A stretch of DNA of 64,000 nt from CAZHON01 sp964534565 (GTDB taxonomy: Bacteria; Patescibacteriota; Gracilibacteria; Peribacterales; Peribacteraceae), in contig CAZHON010000001.1 in NCBI GenBank assembly GCA_964534565.1, forward strand, positions 372,001 through 436,000, read 5' to 3'. A program made the position numbers and the translations under genes. A model generated the notes under the pieces. That model saw nothing but the letters and a program-made list of their open reading frames with translations. It ran no database searches and had not been told where the DNA came from. Shown one piece after another: positions 23,420 to 32,140 of the stretch (the first letter of the stretch is position 1; every line of letters starts with the position of its first letter).

Positions 23420-25303
23420 TTGCGCGTGACCTCACGTCCTCATCGGCTTCTCTTGCTCCTCACTGTTCTCATTGCGTTGGGAACAGGCGTTGAGCATTTG
23501 ATGCTTCCCGCTCAGCTTTCTGACTGTATCGGAAAGCCCTACGGGACGCCGGGATGTCCCACGAAGCGCACGGAAACAGAAACCATTCGTCCTCCACATT
23601 GTGGTGATGGAGTCCTGCAAGCTGAGGAGGGTGAACAGTGTGATGCCGGTCGCAGCAACGGAGTGAGCAGCTGTACCGACTCTTGTACGCAGCTCTTCTG
23701 TGGAGATGAAATTGTCAGCCCTGCAATCGGCGAAGAATGTGAACCGACGGTGCAGGAGGTGTATGTCCAAGACCCGGTGACCGGAACCCTGACAACGCAG
23801 TTGAAATTCATGGAAAAGGCCTGTGGTGTGATTTGCACCGTTCCTACCTGCGATGACGCAAGTCACTGCACGGGTGGATGTACACGCCGCTTCCTTCCTT
23901 CTTGTGCGACAACGCCAACATTCGGCGGTGTGACCACGGTTGTGACTTCTTCCACTGCTTCGACTACGAGTTCAAAGTCTTCCGAGGCAGCCGCTCCATC
24001 GTCCGCCGCTGCAGCTCCTCCTGTACAGGTAATGTTCGTACAGCAGCCAGCCACGACCCCGACACAACCGACTCAACAGCCTACGACGCCCGTTGCTCCG
24101 CAGGCTCCTGTTTCTTCGGCCCCTGCAAAACCGGTCTGTGGAAACGGCACCCTTGAAGTTGGCGAACAGTGTGACGACGGAAACCATATCGATACCGATA
24201 CGTGCTCCAACAATTGCACAACGGCACGCTGCGGAGACGCAGTTGTTCAGTTGTGGGAACAGTGCGATGACGGAAACCAGGTCAACACCGACGCCTGTAC
24301 GAACACCTGCAAACTTCCTTCTTGTGGCGATGGGTTCGTCGGAGTGGGTGAGCAGTGTGACGATGGAAACCAGGTCAACACTGACGCTTGCACCAACCTT
24401 TGCAAAACGCCGATCTGCGGTGATGCAATCATGCAACCAGGGGAAGAGTGCGACGATGGAAACAGCAATAACGGAGATAACTGTTCCAATGAATGTAAGC
24501 ACCCACGTTGCGGTGACAATATCGTCCAGCAAACGGAACAGTGTGATGACGGGAATCAGACCGATACCGACACATGCTCCAACAAATGTACGACCGCTCG
24601 TTGCGGAGATAACATTATTCAGTTGTGGGAACAGTGTGACGACGGCAACACGAACAATAACGATGGTTGCACAAACACCTGCAAACTCGCTTCCTGCGGT
24701 GATGGCATTGTGAACGCCGGCGAGCAGTGTGATGACGGCAATTCCTCAAACACGGACGAATGTACGAATGCATGCAAGCTCCCTGTGTGTGGAGACGGCT
24801 CCGTACAGAACAGTGAAGAATGTGACGATGGAAACACTCGCGATGGAGACAACTGCTCCAGCACGTGTAAGTCCCCACTGTGTGGCAACGGAATCAAGGA
24901 AGGAAGCGAACAGTGCGACGAAGGTGCCCGCAACGGTGACCTTCCAAACATTTGCCGCAAGACATGCAAATTGCCTTCCTGCGGAGACGACGTGGTTGAT
25001 GCAGGCGAACAGTGTGACGGTACGGCCGATTGCACAACAAGCTGCAAGACGATTGCGGCTGCCTTCCATGAAGCAGCACCAACCGTTCCTGTGACTCCAC
25101 AGCAGGCAGCAAGTGACAACCGCACGGCATTCATTGTTGGCGGAGTCTTGATCGCTCTCTCCCTGACTTTCTTCCTTCTCTACAGCGCTCGCACTCGTTT
25201 GCGCAAGTTGGTGAGTTTCGGAAGCAAGAGTGGTACCGCCGGCGGAACAGAAATTGACGATGTGCCTCTCGATGAACTCGAGATGCCATGGCATCAGTGG
25301 TAA
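23420..25303 (+). CDS. Cysteine-rich DUF4215-repeat surface protein
   Basis: 627 residues from a TTG at 23420 (GTG at 23426 is the alternative). The signal segment RPHRLLLLLTVLIALGTGVE is followed by two diverged repeats and a Ser/Thr/Pro/Gln-rich linker (about 195-240). Then come ten repeats of the pattern CGDG-x3-x-GEQCDDGN-x3-DxC-x3-C (Myxococcus cysteine-rich/DUF4215), the last ones shortened. A C-terminal membrane helix (AFIVGGVLIALSLTFFLLYS) precedes a short cytoplasmic tail. The repeats are probably disulfide-bonded, calcium-type Asp-rich surface modules for adhesion; this is inferred from composition. The TATACT box at 23406-23411 lies eight bases before the TTG, supporting this start over an upstream ATG that overlaps the divergent regulator. 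Confidence 0.85.
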   Translation: MRVTSRPHRLLLLLTVLIALGTGVEHLMLPAQLSDCIGKPYGTPGCPTKRTETETIRPPHCGDGVLQAEEGEQCDAGRSNGVSSCTDSCTQLFCGDEIVSPAIGEECEPTVQEVYVQDPVTGTLTTQLKFMEKACGVICTVPTCDDASHCTGGCTRRFLPSCATTPTFGGVTTVVTSSTASTTSSKSSEAAAPSSAAAAPPVQVMFVQQPATTPTQPTQQPTTPVAPQAPVSSAPAKPVCGNGTLEVGEQCDDGNHIDTDTCSNNCTTARCGDAVVQLWEQCDDGNQVNTDACTNTCKLPSCGDGFVGVGEQCDDGNQVNTDACTNLCKTPICGDAIMQPGEECDDGNSNNGDNCSNECKHPRCGDNIVQQTEQCDDGNQTDTDTCSNKCTTARCGDNIIQLWEQCDDGNTNNNDGCTNTCKLASCGDGIVNAGEQCDDGNSSNTDECTNACKLPVCGDGSVQNSEECDDGNTRDGDNCSSTCKSPLCGNGIKEGSEQCDEGARNGDLPNICRKTCKLPSCGDDVVDAGEQCDGTADCTTSCKTIAAAFHEAAPTVPVTPQQAASDNRTAFIVGGVLIALSLTFFLLYSARTRLRKLVSFGSKSGTAGGTEIDDVPLDELEMPWHQW

Positions 25304-25311
25304 AAGTCGAT

Positions 25312-25412
25312 CGTGGAAGAGAAACCTACGGTTTCCCTCCCACGGACCCTCCTTTCCCTCAAAGGAGTCCTTCAGCGTCGGGGCCCACGAGACCCAACGC
25401 TTCGGACTGTTT
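25312..25412 (+). repeat. 100-base dispersed repeat, copy A
   Basis: Closely matches 42237-42338 in the same orientation. Recognisable blocks are GAAACCTACGGTTTC (a six-pair hairpin), CTCCTTTCCCTCAAAGGAG (a second hairpin), and a G/C-rich block CGTCGGGGCCC-n-CGAGACCCAACG followed by CTTCGGAC. It lies just after a stop codon, as does copy B. Function unknown. Confidence 0.8.
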
Positions 25413-25436
25413 ATTTATTGTCAGCGGACGATATTT

Positions 25437-25466
25437 GAAAAACCCGGCGTAGGCCGGGTTTTCTTC
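25437..25466. terminator. Bidirectional terminator
   Basis: AAAACCCGGC-GTAG-GCCGGGTTTT, a perfect hairpin with A/T runs on both sides, between the convergent cysteine-repeat gene and tsf. Confidence 0.85.
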
Positions 25467-25559
25467 TAACTTGTTCCGAAGGCGAGCTTTGCTTGCCTGC
25501 AGGAACTCCGCTGCAGGGAAGGGAGAACTGAGGGAAACCGTCGTAGGTTTCCCTCAGAA

Positions 25560-26336
25560 TTATGCGACGGACACACGGACATATGCCGTGACGTTGTTTC
25601 CTGCAAGGTACTGTTCGACAGTCTTGCTTGGGTCCTTTGCGAATGCCTGTGTAAGGAGAGCTGTCTCTTCGCGGAACTTCTTTTCCTTACCCATCATGAT
25701 CTTCTGCTTGATATCCTCAGGCTTTGGATCGTTGGCCATCTGAGCGGTCCAAATTTCCTTCTCCTTTGCGACGACGTCGTCGAGCACTTCCTTTGGAGAT
25801 ACGACCGTTGGGTTGAAGGCTGCAGCGTGCATACCGACATCACGAGCGTGTTCGACCGTTCCGCCATCGAGACCGATGACGACACCGATCTTTGCATTGC
25901 TGTGCAGGTAGGAACCGATGACCGGTGCCGAGACAACGTAGATGTTGCCCAGCGTGATGTTCTCACCAAGCTTCTGGACGATTTCAGGAAGGAGTTTCTC
26001 AGCGACAGTCTTTCCTGCTGCTTCACCGTTGTTGAGCGCCTCTTCTGCGATTGCCTTTCCAGCTTCCTGGAAGTTCGTGTCGCGAGCGACGAAGTCTGTC
26101 TCACAGCGGATCAACACGATTGCTGCCTTGCCGGCTGCTTCCTTGATGAAGACGAGGCCTTCCTTCTGGTCGCGGTCTGCCTTTTTGGCAGCCTGCGCCA
26201 TTCCGCGCTTGCGGAGGAACTCGATTGCTTTTTCTTCGTCACCATCTGTTGCTTCCAATGCTTCTTTGCAGGCCATCATGGAGACGCCTGTGCGAGCGCG
26301 AAGGCTGGCGACTGCTGCTGCGGTTATTGCGGACAT
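25560..26336 (-). CDS. tsf: Elongation factor Ts
   Basis: 258 residues. The N-terminal UBA-like domain has RTGVSMMACKEALEATDGD, the EF-Tu contact motif. The core has CETDFVARDTNF. Two core subdomains follow (NIYVVSAPVIGSYLHSNAKI; GMHAAAFNPTVVSPKEV), and the C-terminal module ends TVEQYLAGNNVTAYVRV. It exchanges GDP on EF-Tu. It lies 64 bases downstream of rpsB on the same strand, the usual rpsB-tsf pair. Just after its stop codon (25527-25559) there is a hairpin containing GGGAAACC and GGTTTCCC, related to the first hairpin of the 100-base repeat. Confidence 0.97.
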   Translation of the reverse strand: MSAITAAAVASLRARTGVSMMACKEALEATDGDEEKAIEFLRKRGMAQAAKKADRDQKEGLVFIKEAAGKAAIVLIRCETDFVARDTNFQEAGKAIAEEALNNGEAAGKTVAEKLLPEIVQKLGENITLGNIYVVSAPVIGSYLHSNAKIGVVIGLDGGTVEHARDVGMHAAAFNPTVVSPKEVLDDVVAKEKEIWTAQMANDPKPEDIKQKIMMGKEKKFREETALLTQAFAKDPSKTVEQYLAGNNVTAYVRVSVA

Positions 26337-26400
26337 AGATTGTGGGGTAGGGGATACGAGTATGGAGGATCAAAGCGGAATCAAGAATTGCGGAGAACAA

Positions 26401-27105
26401 TTATTCCTTGTCCTCAGCATCTTGCTTGGAACCGACGGAGAGCATTGCTTCACCGACGGTGTTCAGGATGACCTGGATGGATTTTACAGCGTCGTCGTTT
26501 GCTGGGACGAACTCTGTGAATTCATCGGGGTTTGCATTGCTGTCGCAGATTCCGAACACAGGGATGCTCATCTTCTTTGCTTCCAACACCGCAACGTGGT
26601 CGCGGACTGCGTCGATCACGAAGATTGCGTTTGGCATTCCGTGCAAGTCGGCAACACCGGAGAATCCGATTTCCAACTTTGCGAGAGATTTGCGGAGCAC
26701 GGTCTGTTCCTTCTTTGTGTACTTCTCGATTTCTCCTGTCTGGAAAGACTTTTTGAGATCGAGGTAGTACTGGATGCGGCGCTTGAGTGTTGGCCAGTTT
26801 GTCACCAAACCGGGGATCCAACGCTTGGTCACCATTGGCTGGTGGAGCTGACGAGCGAGTTTTTCCATCAATGGAACTGCCTGCTGCTTTGTGGAGACGA
26901 AGAGAATCACTTTTCCTTCTGCCTGGAGCGCCTTGAGGGCGTCCGTCATCTTTGCGAGGTGCTCGCGTGTCTTTGCAAGATCGAAGATGTGAATACCTTT
27001 GTGTACACCGTAGATGTACTTGGACATTTTAGGATTCCACTTCTGCTTTGGGTGACCGAAGTGGCACGCCGCAGCGAGTAACTGTTGTTCTGTTGGCATT
27101 GCCAT
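26401..27105 (-). CDS. rpsB: 30S ribosomal protein uS2
   Basis: 234 residues. Signatures are CHFGHPKQKWNPKMSKYIYG near the N-terminus, HIFDLAKT, VSTKQQA, RWIPGLVTNW, and the family signature around GMPNAIFVIDAVRDHVAVLEA. It is one of the last proteins to join the 30S subunit and anchors bS1 in bacteria that have it. It is followed by tsf. The start MAMPTEQQ has an alternative ATG two codons in. No Shine-Dalgarno precedes either. Confidence 0.97.
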   Translation of the reverse strand: MAMPTEQQLLAAACHFGHPKQKWNPKMSKYIYGVHKGIHIFDLAKTREHLAKMTDALKALQAEGKVILFVSTKQQAVPLMEKLARQLHQPMVTKRWIPGLVTNWPTLKRRIQYYLDLKKSFQTGEIEKYTKKEQTVLRKSLAKLEIGFSGVADLHGMPNAIFVIDAVRDHVAVLEAKKMSIPVFGICDSNANPDEFTEFVPANDDAVKSIQVILNTVGEAMLSVGSKQDAEDKE

Positions 27106-27479
27106 ACAAGAATTGGGGGAGAACTCTGTGCCCTACAGAGAAGAGATGATGAAGATCCTTGGGGCTACCCTGTCTCGTCGTTTCGCCGGTGCGGAGGATT
27201 CCCTTTGGGGGCCAGGACCGCAGCGATCAGAAACAGGTGATGGGGGGATTGTACGGATTTTGAGTTTGGACGCAATAGAAACACCCCAATCGAGAAATCA
27301 GTCGTTTTGAGATGTATTCCTCAAAAATGGCCAAATCTGCGTAAAGTACCTCTGTAGGCCTCATGGAGGGTGTATAGTCCAATTGACAAATATTAAAAAT
27401 AGTGTATTTTAACAAGTATTCGACAACTGTGTCGAATACAACAATTTGGTTCGTCCTTTCACATTGTGGAGCACTACCC
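27106..27479. other. 374-base gap between divergent rpsB and a secreted-protein gene
   Basis: Contains the rpsB leader region with a small hairpin (TCTGTGCCCTACAGA near 27126-27140) and the promoter at 27383-27410. A 65-codon frame at 27113-27310 has no coding character that I can support. No clear -10 box for rpsB was found. Confidence 0.5.
27383..27410 (+). promoter_or_regulatory. Promoter for the secreted 150-residue protein
   Basis: TTGACA at 27383-27388, 16-base spacer, TATTTT at 27405-27410. Predicted leader about 60 bases. Confidence 0.65.
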
Positions 27480-27932
27480 ATGCGGTACGTCATCAGTGTC
27501 TGCCTGTTCTTGTTTCTGGTTCCATCCGGCTTTGCGCAAGGTATTCAAGCAACTGACTACGATCGGTATCGAAAGAGTCAAAAAGAATTTCACTCCATCT
27601 CGGAGCACGAAATTCAAAAGCCCGATTGCGACGTTCGCCTGATCGACAAGAAGGCCTGGAGCGCCTACGACGTTTCCAGTTCTATCTTCAGCGATCAAAA
27701 TAGTCGCAGGCTATTCGCTCGACATGCCGAACGATGTTACACACGAAGTCTCGAACGCTGGACGGAAATTCAGAAAGATCCCGATCATCCGTATTACTCT
27801 GAAGCCGCACTCGGGATTGCTCGATCGCATCACATGATTGGTTGCGTGCTCTTGCAACAAGGATGTGGAATCGATGCCAAGAAGCACTTTGCAGAAGCGG
27901 AGAAGCACCCGCTCTTCAAAGGCAACAAGTAA
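27480..27932 (+). CDS. Secreted protein of unknown function, 150 residues
   Basis: A clean signal peptide (MRYVISVCLFLFLVPSGFAQ) with a likely cleavage after Ala-18 or Gln-20. The mature part is about 130 residues, rich in charged and aromatic residues. Its C-terminal third (EAALGIARSHHMIGCVLLQQ and AKKHFAEAEKHP) resembles a TPR hairpin, and four cysteines suggest disulfides. Start 27480 is preferred since the 26 extra residues of the longer frame would lie partly within the promoter and precede the signal peptide. It is a single-gene unit with a strong terminator. No family recognised. Confidence 0.7.
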   Translation: MRYVISVCLFLFLVPSGFAQGIQATDYDRYRKSQKEFHSISEHEIQKPDCDVRLIDKKAWSAYDVSSSIFSDQNSRRLFARHAERCYTRSLERWTEIQKDPDHPYYSEAALGIARSHHMIGCVLLQQGCGIDAKKHFAEAEKHPLFKGNK

Positions 27933-27971
27933 TGCTCGGAGCCGTCACGTTACGCCTCCTGAAAAACAATC

Positions 27972-28002
27972 TAGCTGCCGTCTCGTACGGCAGCTATTTT
28001 TG
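27972..28002. terminator. Rho-independent terminator
   Basis: TAGCTGCCGT, four-base loop, ACGGCAGCTA, then TTTTT: a perfect ten-pair stem that closes the secreted-protein gene and may also stop the convergent glyQS transcript. Confidence 0.9.
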
Positions 28003-28050
28003 TATGCTGCGATTTAGAGAGATGCGATGAGCCGACTGAGAGGCACGCGT

Positions 28051-28074
28051 CCCTCGGCTACGCTCGGGATGACA
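28051..28074 (-). repeat. Dispersed repeat forming the 3' end of glyQS
   Basis: On the minus strand: TGTCATCCCGAGCGTAGCCG then AGGG. It shares TGTCA-n4-GAGCG-n-AG-nCGAG with the repeats at 2124, 5986 and 42372. The glycyl-tRNA synthetase frame runs into it, so it encodes the last residues (SSRA) and the stop codon. Confidence 0.65.
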
Positions 28075-29473
28075 ACTTTTCTACCAGCTGATCGATTGTC
28101 ATGCGTTCTTGTTGAAGGGTGTCCCTATCGCGAATTGTTACAGTATTTACTTCACCCTGTGCCGCATCTTCGCCGATCGTTCCAAAGTCGACCGTAATGC
28201 ACTTCGGTGTACCGATTTCATCCTGACGGCGGTAACGCTTTCCGATGGAACCGGTGAGATCGATATCGACGTTCAAGTTCGTTTCGTTCAAAAGCTTTTG
28301 GTGAATCTCATTTGCCTTTGCAATCAAGTGTTCCTTTTTGGAGAGAGGGAGAATCGCAACATCAACAGGGGAGAGCTTCTTGGTGAATTGCATCACCGTG
28401 CGCGTGTCGTCCTCAGCTAACTTCTCTTCGTTGTAGGCATCGAGAAGGATCGCGAGCGTGATGCGGTCTGCACCGAATGACGGTTCCATTACGTGAGGCA
28501 CAATTTTTCGCGTTGGTTCATCAGGGTCCGTGTAATGCAGATCCTGTCCGCTGAACTTTTCGTGCTGATTCAAATCGAAGTCTGTGCGGTAGGCAGCTGC
28601 GGCGCAGAGTTCTCCCCAACCCCACGGGAACTTGTATTCCACATCGGTTGTTCCGCGGCTGTAGTGTGACAGCTCATCTTTCTCATGATCGCGGAAGCGC
28701 AGGTTCTCGGCGCTAATTCCAAGCGTGACCGTGAGGAAGTCCCACGTGTCCTTCTTCCATTGAGCAAAGATGTCTTCCCACTTTGTAGCCTCGGGGTCGA
28801 AGAAGTACTCAATTTCCATCTGTTCGAATTCGCGTGTGCGGAAGGTGAAGTTTCCCGGAGTGATTTCGTTGCGGAACGCTTTTCCAATCTGCGCGACACC
28901 GAACGGCAAACGAAGACGCATCGTCTGTTGTACGTTCTTGAAGTTTACGAAAATTCCCTGCGCAGTTTCCGGACGAAGGTAAATGTCGTTTCCCTCTCCT
29001 TCGATCACACCCTGCTGTGTTTTGAACATCAGGTTGAAGCGCTTTGCCTCCGTCCAATCGACCTTGCCGCAGTTGGCACAGGCGATTTTTTCAGCCATGA
29101 GCATCGGCTGCACTTGTTCCAATTTCAAAACTGCCACCGCTTCAACTCCCAATTTATCTTCGAGAAGTTTGTCTCCGCGGAAACGTTGCTTGCAGGCTTT
29201 GCAGTCGACCAACGGATCGGCGAAGTTACCGACGTGACCGGAGGCTTCCCACACTTTCGGGTTCATCAAGATTGCAGCGTCGAGTCCCACCATGTCCGTC
29301 CTGCGGCGAACGAACGTATCGAGCCACAGTTTTTTGACGCGATTTTTCAATTCCACTCCCAGTGGTCCGTAATCCCACGTATTGGCGAGTCCTCCGTAAA
29401 TATCCGAGCCCGGGAAGATGAATCCGCGGCGCTTGCAGAGGCTGACGACTTGATCGAGGGTGGTTGCGGGCAT
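28058..29473 (-). CDS. glyQS: Glycyl-tRNA synthetase, single-chain class II type
   Basis: 471 residues, the alpha2 form (not the GlyQ/GlyS heterotetramer). It opens LDQVVSLCKRRGFIFPGSDI then GGLANTWDYGPLG, the glycine-type motif. A zinc-binding insertion has CKACKQRF and CANCGKVDW. Motif 2 is FRNEITPGNFTFRTREFEQMEIE, motif 3 is the C-terminal SFGADRITLAIL region, and an anticodon-binding domain follows (VDVAILPLSKKEHL). The start is supported by TATTCT eight bases before the ATG. The last residues are encoded by a dispersed repeat, so the natural C-terminus may have been replaced. Confidence 0.97.
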   Translation of the reverse strand: MPATTLDQVVSLCKRRGFIFPGSDIYGGLANTWDYGPLGVELKNRVKKLWLDTFVRRRTDMVGLDAAILMNPKVWEASGHVGNFADPLVDCKACKQRFRGDKLLEDKLGVEAVAVLKLEQVQPMLMAEKIACANCGKVDWTEAKRFNLMFKTQQGVIEGEGNDIYLRPETAQGIFVNFKNVQQTMRLRLPFGVAQIGKAFRNEITPGNFTFRTREFEQMEIEYFFDPEATKWEDIFAQWKKDTWDFLTVTLGISAENLRFRDHEKDELSHYSRGTTDVEYKFPWGWGELCAAAAYRTDFDLNQHEKFSGQDLHYTDPDEPTRKIVPHVMEPSFGADRITLAILLDAYNEEKLAEDDTRTVMQFTKKLSPVDVAILPLSKKEHLIAKANEIHQKLLNETNLNVDIDLTGSIGKRYRRQDEIGTPKCITVDFGTIGEDAAQGEVNTVTIRDRDTLQQERMTIDQLVEKLSSRA

Positions 29474-29532
29474 GGGGCGACAGAATAGCAGACCTGAGCC
29501 CCAAGCAAAGCATTGTTACGGGTTTTTAGGGC

Positions 29533-31323
29533 TTAGGAAGAGTAGTTGGACTGCGCCAAGAAGATCACCAGCATGGTACAGAGCGCAATGACATTCCACG
29601 TGAACGCGATGGCCACCGAGCGAACAGAGGCAGGCAGCAGTTCCAGGCCCCGGATGAGCCCGTAGGCGACAGGAGCCGCGAGCAGCGGGATGAATCGATA
29701 GTCCTGATTGCAACCATAGGGATAATCAAAACGATAGAAGAATGCCGACCCCAGAAGTGCCCCGAGTGTCAGGAGGTAGGGGAGTCGTTCTTCCAGATGT
29801 CGATAGAGATCGTTCCAAAAACCAAGCGCACTCACCGCAAGGAGGACGAGGCTGCAAGACTCCAGAAGAACCGTGAACGAGAACATCCGTGGTCCCAATT
29901 GCCACTGACCGACGAAGACAGATTTGAAGAGGTATTCCCAGAAGAATTGTCGGCGTTCACCGTCGGCCCAATCGTTGTTGTAAGGGTGCGCAACAATTTG
30001 CAGAGGATTGAATACCGTGAGGTGAGAGAAGGTGTTCACTACCGCAAGGCCCGAGTTCAGACCGCTGTTGATGAGCGAAGATTCTCCTTCAATAATGAAG
30101 CGCAAAAAGAAGTACCAGCCTGTGAGAATGGAAAGCATCAAGAAAGCCCACACACCGGCAAGTACTTTCTGCGGCATCTTCCAGCGCGGATGAAATACGA
30201 GACAGAGAGCGATCAGCATTACAAACGGGAGAGCGCTCGTCTTCGTCAAAATTGCCAACGCGAGAATGAATGTTGAAAGCAACCAATCGCGCATTGTTCC
30301 CAGCTGCCACCAACGAATGAGGAATGCGAGGAATAGGAACGAAAGGAAGGAGAGTAACGTGTCATTCGTAATGCGAGATGCGAAGAAGATGAGCCCCGGG
30401 AAGACGGCAATCACCGCAAGGAAGAGGGACTGTTGCCATAACTGCTTCCCTTTGAAGAGCATGTGTCCGATCCATCCGGCGACGAGCAATGTTCCAATAG
30501 AGAGGAGCAGCGAAGACCATTGCACGATGGGCCAAATGTTCGGAGGAACGATGGTGAGCATCTTCCCCACCATCACAATCGGCGCCATCAGGAAATAGTA
30601 GAGAGGCGGTTGGTTGTACTCCCATCCTTCGCTCGATTTCGGAATGAGCAGATGATCGACGACGTACTGGATGTATTCCAAATGTCCGTCGACGTCGTAC
30701 GCACGCACCGGGTATGGAGTCCACAGAACGTAAATCACGCGCAGCAGAACACCGAAGAGGAAAATCCATGCAAGCGTGGATTCGACATGGAAATGTCGTC
30801 GTGCACTGAGCACGATGTGCGACACGCCGAATGCGATGAATAGAATGAGGAGGACGTGGAGTGTGCGCTGGAGAGGGTCCGACGGATCGAGACCAAACAT
30901 GAACCCACCCTTTCCTCCCTGATCTTTCACCGTTGCGCTGATGCGGTGATCTCCGGGCGTCAAAAATTCATGCAAGTTGATGGTGCGACCTTTGTCGTAA
31001 TCACAGAAAGGAATGAGTTCGTCCTCGACCGGTCGACCGTCGATGCTCAATCGAGAAAGACAATCGTCGGGTTTGATGCGGTAGAGAGACGGAGCGAACG
31101 AAGGAACGCTGACCGCGAATGTCACTTCCATCATTTCTCCTTCACTCTCCACCAAAAAGGGAAGAACAGCTTCATGCGCCTCTTTGGATTGATATTGATA
31201 TACCGCCTTTCCCACCGATGGCGTGATCATGCGGGTCATTCCCCAAATAAAGAGTGACCCAAACAGGAGCACGAAAATCCCCGTGGTCATGCTGCCCGTC
31301 ATTGAAAATGAGAAACGCTTCAT
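29533..31323 (-). CDS. GT-C family membrane glycosyltransferase (PMT/ArnT-like)
   Basis: 596 residues. An N-terminal membrane segment (TGIFVLLFGSLFIWGMT) is followed by an extracytoplasmic domain of about 125 residues (containing CLSRLSIDGRPVEDELIPFC) and then some ten hydrophobic segments. The first loop after them holds the GT-C acidic motif AYDVDGHLEYIQYV, and NQPPLYYFLMAP follows, a counterpart of the PMT HPPLGK region. Such enzymes transfer sugars from polyprenyl-phosphate carriers to exported acceptors. Start 31323 is preferred to the longer frame, which would overlap the divergent GT2 gene. The extra domain before the GT-C fold is unusual. Confidence 0.8.
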   Translation of the reverse strand: MKRFSFSMTGSMTTGIFVLLFGSLFIWGMTRMITPSVGKAVYQYQSKEAHEAVLPFLVESEGEMMEVTFAVSVPSFAPSLYRIKPDDCLSRLSIDGRPVEDELIPFCDYDKGRTINLHEFLTPGDHRISATVKDQGGKGGFMFGLDPSDPLQRTLHVLLILFIAFGVSHIVLSARRHFHVESTLAWIFLFGVLLRVIYVLWTPYPVRAYDVDGHLEYIQYVVDHLLIPKSSEGWEYNQPPLYYFLMAPIVMVGKMLTIVPPNIWPIVQWSSLLLSIGTLLVAGWIGHMLFKGKQLWQQSLFLAVIAVFPGLIFFASRITNDTLLSFLSFLFLAFLIRWWQLGTMRDWLLSTFILALAILTKTSALPFVMLIALCLVFHPRWKMPQKVLAGVWAFLMLSILTGWYFFLRFIIEGESSLINSGLNSGLAVVNTFSHLTVFNPLQIVAHPYNNDWADGERRQFFWEYLFKSVFVGQWQLGPRMFSFTVLLESCSLVLLAVSALGFWNDLYRHLEERLPYLLTLGALLGSAFFYRFDYPYGCNQDYRFIPLLAAPVAYGLIRGLELLPASVRSVAIAFTWNVIALCTMLVIFLAQSNYSS

Positions 31324-31401
31324 AGGTGTGTCTGGAACGGGATCGTACCAGCGTTTTTCTCTTTCGTGAAACAAGGCATTGGCACGACGCAGAGGGGCGG
31401 A

Positions 31402-31407
31402 TACCAT
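31402..31407 (+). promoter_or_regulatory. -10 box deciding the GT2 start
   Basis: TACCAT, six bases, then GTG at 31414. This favours the GTG over the ATG at 31366, which lies upstream of the box. Confidence 0.5.
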
Positions 31408-31413
31408 TCACGG

Positions 31414-32136
31414 GTGTCAAATACCTCTTTCTCCCTCGTCATTCCGTGCTTCAACGAAGCGCCGAACCTTGCTGCCGTGTTGCAGGAGATCGATGCCTGG
31501 CGCACCGACAAAGGAATCGATTTAGAATTGATTGCCGTCAACGATGGATCACGCGATAACACAGGAGAAGTGTTGGAGTCACTACAGAAGACGTATCCAT
31601 GGATGGTTGTCTTACATCACGAAAAAAATCAGGGCTACGGCTGGGCCGTGCGCTCCGGGTTGGATAAAGCGACGAAAGACATAATCGGGTTTATGGACAG
31701 TGATCGTCAGTTCGATCCGCAGGATCTTTCCAAATTGATTCCCTATTTGAAGAACGCAGACTTCGTATCCGGTCGTCGCCGCCACCGAGCCGATCCGTTG
31801 GTGCGTGATCTGTTTGGAAAAACACTCGGCATTCTCATGTTCGTCGTGTTCGGTCTGTGGGTTCGCGACCTCAACTGCGGCATGAAGATCATGCATCGAA
31901 ACATTTGGAAGAAGATTCGTCCTGAACATGGTGTTGAAAAACTCTTCAATACGGAACTGTTCCTTCGCTTGAAGCGCAATCAATTGAAGTGGGTCCTCGT
32001 CGATGTTCCTCACTATCCGCGCCGAGCAGGCAGCCCGACAGGGGCGTCTTTGAAAGTGATTGTCCGCATGTTTCGAGAAATCGCCGATCTGAAGAAGGCT
32101 ATGAATCGCGAAGATGCCGAGGCAAAATCACGCTAA
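31414..32136 (+). CDS. GT2 family glycosyltransferase (polyprenyl-phosphate sugar synthase-like)
   Basis: 240 residues from GTG. The GT-A fold is clear: SLVIPCFNEAPNLAAVL, LIAVNDGSRDNT (nucleotide-binding), GYGWAVRSGLDKA, FMDSDRQFDPQDL (DxD-type metal site) and GRRRHR. Two hydrophobic segments lie around residue 130-150 (LGILMFVVFGLWVRDLNCGMK). It resembles dolichyl-phosphate mannose or polyprenyl-phosphate glucose synthases, which load a lipid carrier on the cytoplasmic side. Two GT-C transferases that would use such a carrier flank it, one on each side. The sugar is not readable from the sequence. Confidence 0.85.
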   Translation: MSNTSFSLVIPCFNEAPNLAAVLQEIDAWRTDKGIDLELIAVNDGSRDNTGEVLESLQKTYPWMVVLHHEKNQGYGWAVRSGLDKATKDIIGFMDSDRQFDPQDLSKLIPYLKNADFVSGRRRHRADPLVRDLFGKTLGILMFVVFGLWVRDLNCGMKIMHRNIWKKIRPEHGVEKLFNTELFLRLKRNQLKWVLVDVPHYPRRAGSPTGASLKVIVRMFREIADLKKAMNREDAEAKSR

Positions 32137-32140
32137 GCGC

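Noticed and set aside
24140..25050. Regularly spaced similar DNA blocks, CRISPR-like at first sight
   Set aside because: The periodicity is that of DUF4215 codons in one open frame. Repeats are degenerate and there are no unique spacers of constant length.
27113..27310. 65-codon frame upstream of the secreted 150-residue protein
   Set aside because: Composition is unlike the neighbouring genes, it overlaps the leader of divergent rpsB, and no -10 box or domain supports it.
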